Assembly: GCF_001528665.1 (NCBI RefSeq) | Contig: NZ_BBYJ01000037.1 | Location: 1-64,000 of the forward strand | DNA: 64,000 bases | Source: Microtetraspora malaysiensis | GTDB lineage: Bacteria > Actinomycetota > Actinomycetes > Streptosporangiales > Streptosporangiaceae | Direction of reading: 5' to 3' | Part shown: positions 59,738 to 64,000 of the stretch, piece after piece | Numbering within the stretch: position 1 is the first letter of the stretch | Layout: each line of letters starts with the position of its first letter | Notes under the pieces: model-generated | Database searches by the model: none | Seen by the model: the letters and a program-made list of their open reading frames with translations, nothing else | Told to the model about the DNA's origin: nothing | Program-made: the position numbers and the translations under genes

Positions 59738-60703
59738 CTATCGGGTTATGTTGGCGATTGTTTCCGGCATGGCCGACGTCGAGCTGGGCGTGGCGGCGGG
59801 AACGAGATCGAGAGTGGCGAGCATACGGGCGGTCTCGACGAACTGCTGCACGGGCCGCGCGTTCATGTCGTTGCGCCAGGCGATCGCCAGAGGGGACGGG
59901 GGTAGCCCGTCCACAGGGACGAACGCCAACCCGGGGCGGGAGTAGAAACGCTGGGTGGAGGCCTGCGTGAACGCCACGCCGCGGCTGGACAGAATCGCCT
60001 CGAAGCACTCGTCGACGCTGCCGACCTCGGCTCCGAGGCGGACGGTATGTGGGCCACGGCAGTCGACGGCGAGCCAGAAGTCGCGCCAGTACTCGGGGGC
60101 GCGGCGCCCGACGAAGGGCTCGTCGAGAACGTCCTCGATCGAGACGCGTTCTCGCCCGGCGAGATGGCAGTTTGCGGACGTCACCAGCACGCGGGGTTCG
60201 ACGAACAGGGTCTCCACGCAAAGCCAGTCCTGCAAGAGGATGGGAGGTCGTACGAACGCCACGTCAGTGCTTCCGTTGGACAACCCGACATAGGGATCCG
60301 CGAAGTCGTGGGACCGCATTTCCACCTGAACGCGCGGATACCGAGCCTGGAAGGCGGCCAGGATCTTCGGCGTCAGCTCGGCTGCGGCATTGGCCTGGAA
60401 TCCGACGATGAGGCTGCCCCCGCCGCCGTTGTCCGCGGCCTGGCGGGTGACCACGGCGAGGCGTTCGGCACTGGTCAGGAGCCGTTCGGCTTCGTCCAGC
60501 AGGACCTCGCCGGCGGGGGTGAGCATCACGTGCCGGCTGTTGCGTTCCAGGAGCTGGGCGCCGAGCTGGTGCTCAAGCTTGCGGATCTGCACACTCAGGG
60601 ACGGCTGGCTGATGTGGAGCCGGGCTGCCGCGCGCCCGAAGTGCAGCTCCTGAGCGACAGCTACGAAGTAACGCAGCAGGCGCAGCTCGGGCGGTTCGAC
60701 CAC
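59738..60703 (-). CDS. LysR-family transcriptional regulator
   Basis: 321 residues. The N-terminal winged HTH reads LLRYFVAVAQELHFGRAAAR and LHISQPSLSVQIRKLEHQLG, classic LysR, followed by GGSLIVGFQANAAAELTPKI and a substrate domain. The start is GTG 60703. The C-terminal 20 residues are Ala/Thr/Ser-rich and beyond the fold. It is divergent from the SCP2-like and hydrolase genes, with a palindrome 11 bases upstream of its start; control of that pair is the natural inference. Confidence 0.9.
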   Translation of the reverse strand: MVEPPELRLLRYFVAVAQELHFGRAAARLHISQPSLSVQIRKLEHQLGAQLLERNSRHVMLTPAGEVLLDEAERLLTSAERLAVVTRQAADNGGGGSLIVGFQANAAAELTPKILAAFQARYPRVQVEMRSHDFADPYVGLSNGSTDVAFVRPPILLQDWLCVETLFVEPRVLVTSANCHLAGRERVSIEDVLDEPFVGRRAPEYWRDFWLAVDCRGPHTVRLGAEVGSVDECFEAILSSRGVAFTQASTQRFYSRPGLAFVPVDGLPPSPLAIAWRNDMNARPVQQFVETARMLATLDLVPAATPSSTSAMPETIANITR

Positions 60704-60713
60704 GCGTCGATGT

Positions 60714-60729
60714 TACGTCGTGTGACGTA
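60714..60729. promoter_or_regulatory. Candidate LysR operator
   Basis: TACGTC-GTGT-GACGTA is a perfect palindrome in the divergent region between LysR (60703) and the SCP2-like gene (60871). A second inverted repeat, AGCGGT-ATTAG-ACCGCT, lies at 60768-60784. The paired sites fit LysR recognition and activation sites. Confidence 0.5.
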
Positions 60730-60870
60730 CTTCTAACCAATTCGTCCGGCCTATCGATCGGTTGATGAGCGGTATTAGACCGCTGGCCCGACAGGGGCTT
60801 TGGATTGAGAACAGGCCGCCGCGTGAGACGTCGGTAGCCGGTCAATCCCTTCCCCTGAGAGGAGCAGCCG

Positions 60871-61278
60871 ATGACGGTGTCCACTCGTGCCCCGTCGCGA
60901 CAGGCGTGGGCCGAGGCCTTCGCCGATGCCAGCGACAGTGACGCCGAGATCCAGGCGCATGGCAAGTACTTCAACTGCTCGTACTTGATCGACGCCACCG
61001 AACACACGTTCGTGGTGCGGGTCGAGTCCGGGAAGGTCACGGAGGTCGCGGTCGACCCGGGCCCGCTTGACGTGCCCTACCAGTTCGCCATCCGGGCGAG
61101 CGCGGAGACCTGGCGTGAGTTCGGCAAGCCGGTGCCGGCGCCCATGTATCACGGGATCTGGGCGGCCAGCTTCCAGCGCGACATGCGACTGGAGGGCGAT
61201 CTGCTCGTTCTCATGCAGAACCTCCGCTGCATCACGCGCCAGATCGAGCTGCTCCGCGTCATCGGCTCGCCGGTCTGA
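60871..61278 (+). CDS. SCP2-like small protein
   Basis: 135 residues. The region HTFVVRVESGKVTEVAVDPG, then YQFAIRASAETWREFGKPVP and FQRDMRLEGDLLVLMQNLRC resembles a sterol-carrier-protein-2 fold: a beta-sheet followed by the WREFG...LEGD helix-turn. It is soluble with no signal peptide. ATG 60871 follows GAGAGGAGCAGCC. It is followed after 13 bases by the alpha/beta hydrolase, so the two are co-transcribed. It probably binds a hydrophobic substrate for the hydrolase; this is inference. Confidence 0.6.
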   Translation: MTVSTRAPSRQAWAEAFADASDSDAEIQAHGKYFNCSYLIDATEHTFVVRVESGKVTEVAVDPGPLDVPYQFAIRASAETWREFGKPVPAPMYHGIWAASFQRDMRLEGDLLVLMQNLRCITRQIELLRVIGSPV

Positions 61279-61291
61279 GAAGGGAAGTGAC

Positions 61292-62152
61292 ATGAGCAGG
61301 ATCTCCCCGGTCACCGGGCACTACGTCACTCTTGAGGTCGACGGCCTCGAGTACAAGGTCTTCTACCTCGAGAACGGCACCGGTCAGCCGCTGGTGTGCC
61401 AGCACACCGCCGGATGTCACAATCACCAGTGGCGCGGGCTGCTGGAGGACGAAGAGATCACCTCTCAGTACCGCGTCATCGCCTATGACCTGCCGCGACA
61501 CGGTAAGTCGGATCCGCCGGAGAACACCGAGTGGTGGAAGGAGGAGTACAAGCTCACTGCGGACCACTACGCCAACTTCATCGTGGCTCTGTGTGACGCC
61601 CTGGAACTCGAGAACCCCTTGTTCATGGGGTCGTCCTTCGGCGGGACCATCGCCCTGCAACTGGCGCTGCGCCATCCGGACCGGTTCGCCGGTGTGCTCG
61701 CGGTCGAGGGTGCCGACTACTCGCCGGGCTTTTACCTCGACTGGTGGCAGCATCCGCAGGCCAACGCCGCGCAGGTCTGCGCCAGCGGGGTCTGGGACCT
61801 GATGGCACCGCAATCGCCCGAGTCGGATCGCTGGAAGACCTGGTTCTACTATTCCCAGGGCTCCGAGGCGTTCAAGGGCGACCTGCACTTCTACTCGGTC
61901 GACCACGATCTGAGGGGTCGACTGGGCGAGATCGACGGCGACCGGTGTCCGGTTGTCATGCTCACCGGCGAGTACGACTACCTCACCACGCCTGAGGACA
62001 GCGCACGCACCGCTGGGCAGATCAAGAACGGCAGGTTCATCACGATGCCGGAGATCGGGCACTTCCCGATGAGTGAGAACCACGAACGGTTCCGGGTTCA
62101 CCTCCTCGAGGCGCTGGACATCCTGCAAGGTGCCAAGGCTTCGTCCGAGTAA
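61292..62152 (+). CDS. Alpha/beta hydrolase
   Basis: 286 residues. The nucleophile elbow is FMGSSFGGTIALQLALRHPD (Ser in GSSFG), the acid Asp probably in VMLTGEYDYLTTPED, and the His in MPEIGHFPMSENHERF. The oxyanion region QHTAGCHNHQWRG and the RVIAYDLPRHGKSDPP strand fit esterase, lactonase or C-C hydrolase types. ATG 61292 has GAAGGGAAGTGAC upstream; the longer frame is a shadow of the SCP2-like gene. The substrate is unknown; pairing with SCP2 and LysR genes suggests catabolism of a hydrophobic ester or ring-cleavage product. Confidence 0.87.
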   Translation: MSRISPVTGHYVTLEVDGLEYKVFYLENGTGQPLVCQHTAGCHNHQWRGLLEDEEITSQYRVIAYDLPRHGKSDPPENTEWWKEEYKLTADHYANFIVALCDALELENPLFMGSSFGGTIALQLALRHPDRFAGVLAVEGADYSPGFYLDWWQHPQANAAQVCASGVWDLMAPQSPESDRWKTWFYYSQGSEAFKGDLHFYSVDHDLRGRLGEIDGDRCPVVMLTGEYDYLTTPEDSARTAGQIKNGRFITMPEIGHFPMSENHERFRVHLLEALDILQGAKASSE

Positions 62153-62264
62153 TGGCGACGCGGTCGGCGGGGATCCCTCCGCCGACCGCACGCGGTCGAC
62201 GGAGGGGAGCCCGGCCCGTCACTGCTCCTGTTGCATGAAAGGCGGCGTTGTTTCTATGCGATCG

Positions 62265-63497
62265 TCACGTCCAGGCCATGACCAGTTGGGTGTGATGTTT
62301 GCGGAAGATCCGGCCATCGGCGGGTTCCGGCACGGTGGCGTCGGCGGGATAGAGAGAGAAGTCAGGGCCGGAGTGGTCGCGCCAGTCGCGGTCCCAGCTC
62401 TGCACATGGTCACAGAGTTGCCGGGAGAGCTCGGTGCGGCTGGGACCGTGCCCGTAGACGCCGAACTCCCACCTGCGCTCCCCGGCCTCCTCATCGCGAG
62501 AAACATCGCGGAGGGTGAGGTAGGCGAAGCTGTTCGGGGTGACGAGAACTGGGCAGAACCAGCGCATCGCCAGGTCGACGAGGTCACCGCCCCGGTCCGG
62601 GTTTCGCCAGATCATGCCGAACCTGTCGTCGACCGTCGCGATCCGTAGGTGCATCGAGTCGAACGGTTCCCCGCGGGCAATCGTCACGCCGGTCCATAGC
62701 TGGGCTCGTTCCCCCATCAAAGCCTGATCGAGGGCGGCGACGTCGACCGTGGGGCCGCCCTCGACGGTCAGCGTCACGGCCCCGTCCGCAAGGACGGCCT
62801 CCTGATTGAGGTGGGCGCCGGCGCCCTGGATCGCGACGAACCCGCACACGGTCGGGTCGAGGCCCCGCAACCGGTCGCCGTCATGGACGAAGGTGAACGA
62901 TCGGGTGATCGTGGAGAAGCGGAGCGGGATGATCATGCGGCCGCTCTTGGCGAGCAGGTGCCGCCACGGGCAATCCCAGGCCCCCACGGTCACGATGATG
63001 GCGTCGTATCCGCCCTCCGGGGCATGCTCTTCGGCGGCGTGTTCGGCGTCTCCGAGGACGACCTTCACCTGCGGGTAGCCAGTCTCGGCCAGAAAGCGTT
63101 CTGCGCGCTCGGTGACGTACGGGTCGATGTCGACGGTGACCACCAGCCCTTCGGGGCCGACGATCTCGGCGATCAGAGCTGCGTTGTACCCGCCGCTCCC
63201 GACCTCGAGAACGCGTGCTCCGCGAAAGAGGCGGGCGGCTTCCAACATCTCGGCTTGGAGCCACGGCGCGGAGACCGAACTCGTCGCCCTCCCTGTCGTG
63301 TCCCGCTTGGTGATGACCACGTCCTGGGGCGAGTAGGCGGCGGTGAGCGATGCTTCGGGGGCGAACCGTTCCCGCGGGACTGCGGCGAACGCCGCTTGAA
63401 CCTCCGGGGAACGGATGTATCCCTGCTCGGTCAGCGTCGTGACCATGGCGGCGCGCAGCCGCTCAGGGGATTCGGAGGGCAGAGTGTCGGCGGTCAC
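62265..63497 (-). CDS. FxLD-system methyltransferase (PCMT-like)
   Basis: About 410 residues. The N-terminal half is a protein-isoaspartate-methyltransferase-like Rossmann domain: VQAAFAAVPRERFAPEASLT, SSVSAPWLQAEMLEAARLFR, motif I VLEVGSGGYNAALIAEIVGP and VVTVDIDPYVTERAERFLAE. A C-terminal region of about 200 residues follows (VHDGDRLRGLDPTVCGFVAI, AMRWFCPVLVTPNSFAYLTL, WEFGVYGHGPSRTELSRQLC). The layout matches methyltransferases of FxLD-type lanthipeptide clusters. GTG 63497 is my start; the frame runs on into the IS701-type element. No LanB, LanC or FxLD precursor is seen, so the rest of a cluster was lost, is beyond the window, or never existed here. Confidence 0.75.
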   Translation of the reverse strand: MTADTLPSESPERLRAAMVTTLTEQGYIRSPEVQAAFAAVPRERFAPEASLTAAYSPQDVVITKRDTTGRATSSVSAPWLQAEMLEAARLFRGARVLEVGSGGYNAALIAEIVGPEGLVVTVDIDPYVTERAERFLAETGYPQVKVVLGDAEHAAEEHAPEGGYDAIIVTVGAWDCPWRHLLAKSGRMIIPLRFSTITRSFTFVHDGDRLRGLDPTVCGFVAIQGAGAHLNQEAVLADGAVTLTVEGGPTVDVAALDQALMGERAQLWTGVTIARGEPFDSMHLRIATVDDRFGMIWRNPDRGGDLVDLAMRWFCPVLVTPNSFAYLTLRDVSRDEEAGERRWEFGVYGHGPSRTELSRQLCDHVQSWDRDWRDHSGPDFSLYPADATVPEPADGRIFRKHHTQLVMAWT

Positions 63498-64000
63498 CAG
63501 CTCAAAGTACTCACGCCCGGGGACAGTTTCGGGAAGCTGGTGCTGTATCCCTCGTTCAAAGCCACCCTGCTGTCTGGGCGCGCTTGATGCCGGCGTCGCC
63601 ACAGGGACCAGCACAGGACATCCGCCACGTCGCGGGGAGTGCGGTTGATCAGGTGGACGAGCATGTGCCGGATCTCGCCGAGAGTCAACGATGTCAGTCC
63701 GGGGCCGGCCGGCTGTGCCGCGCGTTCGGAGACAGCCGCCGCGGCGAGGAAGGCGTGGGCCAGCATGGCCAGGGTGGTCCACCGGTACCAGGATCTCCAG
63801 CGGCGAACCTGATGCTCATCCAGGCCGGTCAGCCCCTTGCCGGTCCGGAAGCACTCCTCGATCGTCCACCTGCGGCCCGCCACCTGGACAAGAACGGGCA
63901 GTGGGACCGGGCCGGGGGCGTAGCAGCGGTAGAAGGCCAGTTCGCTGGTGCGCCGGGTGCGGCGGATCAGCAACCAGTGGCGTCCGGGCTGTTTCGGGTC
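63494..64000 (-). pseudogene. IS701-family transposase, C-terminal part (runs off the window)
   Basis: The minus strand reads LAFYRCYAPGPVPLPVLVQV, then RRWTIEECFRTGKGLTGLDE and HQVRRWRSWYRWTTLAMLAH, the IS701 hallmark with the catalytic Glu in WTIEECF, and finally HMLVHLINRTPRDVADVLCW. The front lies beyond 64000. The last 30 residues (ALNEGYSTSFPKLSPG) are unlike the usual end, so the element tip, near 63525-63560, has probably joined foreign DNA at the start of the methyltransferase gene. Confidence 0.75.

Noticed and set aside
62265-63497. Complete lanthipeptide gene cluster
   Set aside because: Only the methyltransferase is present in the window; no precursor, LanB or LanC could be found.
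1-64000. CRISPR arrays, rRNA genes, complete tRNA genes or a replication origin
   Set aside because: I looked for regularly spaced repeats and the usual conserved sequences and saw none; only tRNA fragments are present.

Overview
The window is high-GC actinobacterial DNA. GTG and TTG starts, 4-bp stop/start overlaps, DUF6221, STM4015 and BTAD-type proteins and the IS repertoire all fit a filamentous actinomycete. A Streptosporangiales relative (Nonomuraea, Streptosporangium or Actinomadura type) is my best guess, but nothing here fixes the genus. Every family name comes from reading motifs by eye; no search was run.

Left part (1-14 kb): a broken IS3 element, small secreted proteins, a TetR gene fused by deletion to an NlpC/P60 gene, a SnoaL-like secreted protein, and an ISL3 element (4.58-6.22 kb) whose transposase carries a premature TGA at a Trp position. 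Next comes a minus-strand peptide/metallophore-type ABC operon (solute-binding lipoprotein, two permeases, fused double ATPase; 6.5-11.7 kb) with an iron box (DtxR/IdeR/DmdR1-like) before it and a divergent MATE exporter.

Centre (13.7-36 kb): a PaiB-like protein, a PucR regulator with a YtcJ-like amidohydrolase, then two divergent blocks around a DauR/YheO-like regulator. Block 1 (17.99-24.06 kb) encodes RidA, two amidohydrolases, a SxxK serine hydrolase and a D-threonine-aldolase-like PLP enzyme. Block 2 (25.05-32.85 kb) encodes a ferric-siderophore-type ABC importer, a nitrilase and a TldD/TldE protease pair. It converges on a FhuF-like reductase and, further on, a VIT-type and a COG4280-type transporter with a ChrB-like gene. 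Both blocks carry a matching operator-like sequence, TTGAC-N5-GTC-Y-AAAT. I read this as a system that imports an iron chelate, releases the iron and digests the ligand, possibly one with D-beta-hydroxy amino acids. This is the most interesting system in the window.

Right part (36.67-59.32 kb): a mosaic island bounded by 69-bp direct repeats that match the 3' half of a tRNA-Pro(GGG) gene. It holds decayed genes (BTAD regulator, STAND/TPR protein, FAH-family hydrolase), two MITE-like elements, remnants of IS1380, ISAs1 and IS3 elements, a tRNA-Arg-like remnant, an APH-type kinase, a polytopic membrane protein, and an intact aromatic-acid module. That module has UbiD, UbiX, an SsuABC-type importer, an FAD monooxygenase and an IclR regulator with two matching operator-like palindromes. 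No integrase is visible.

Far right (59.7-64 kb): a LysR regulator divergent from an SCP2-like protein and an alpha/beta hydrolase, then an FxLD-system methyltransferase next to an IS701-type transposase that runs off the window. No rRNA, complete tRNA or CRISPR array was seen.
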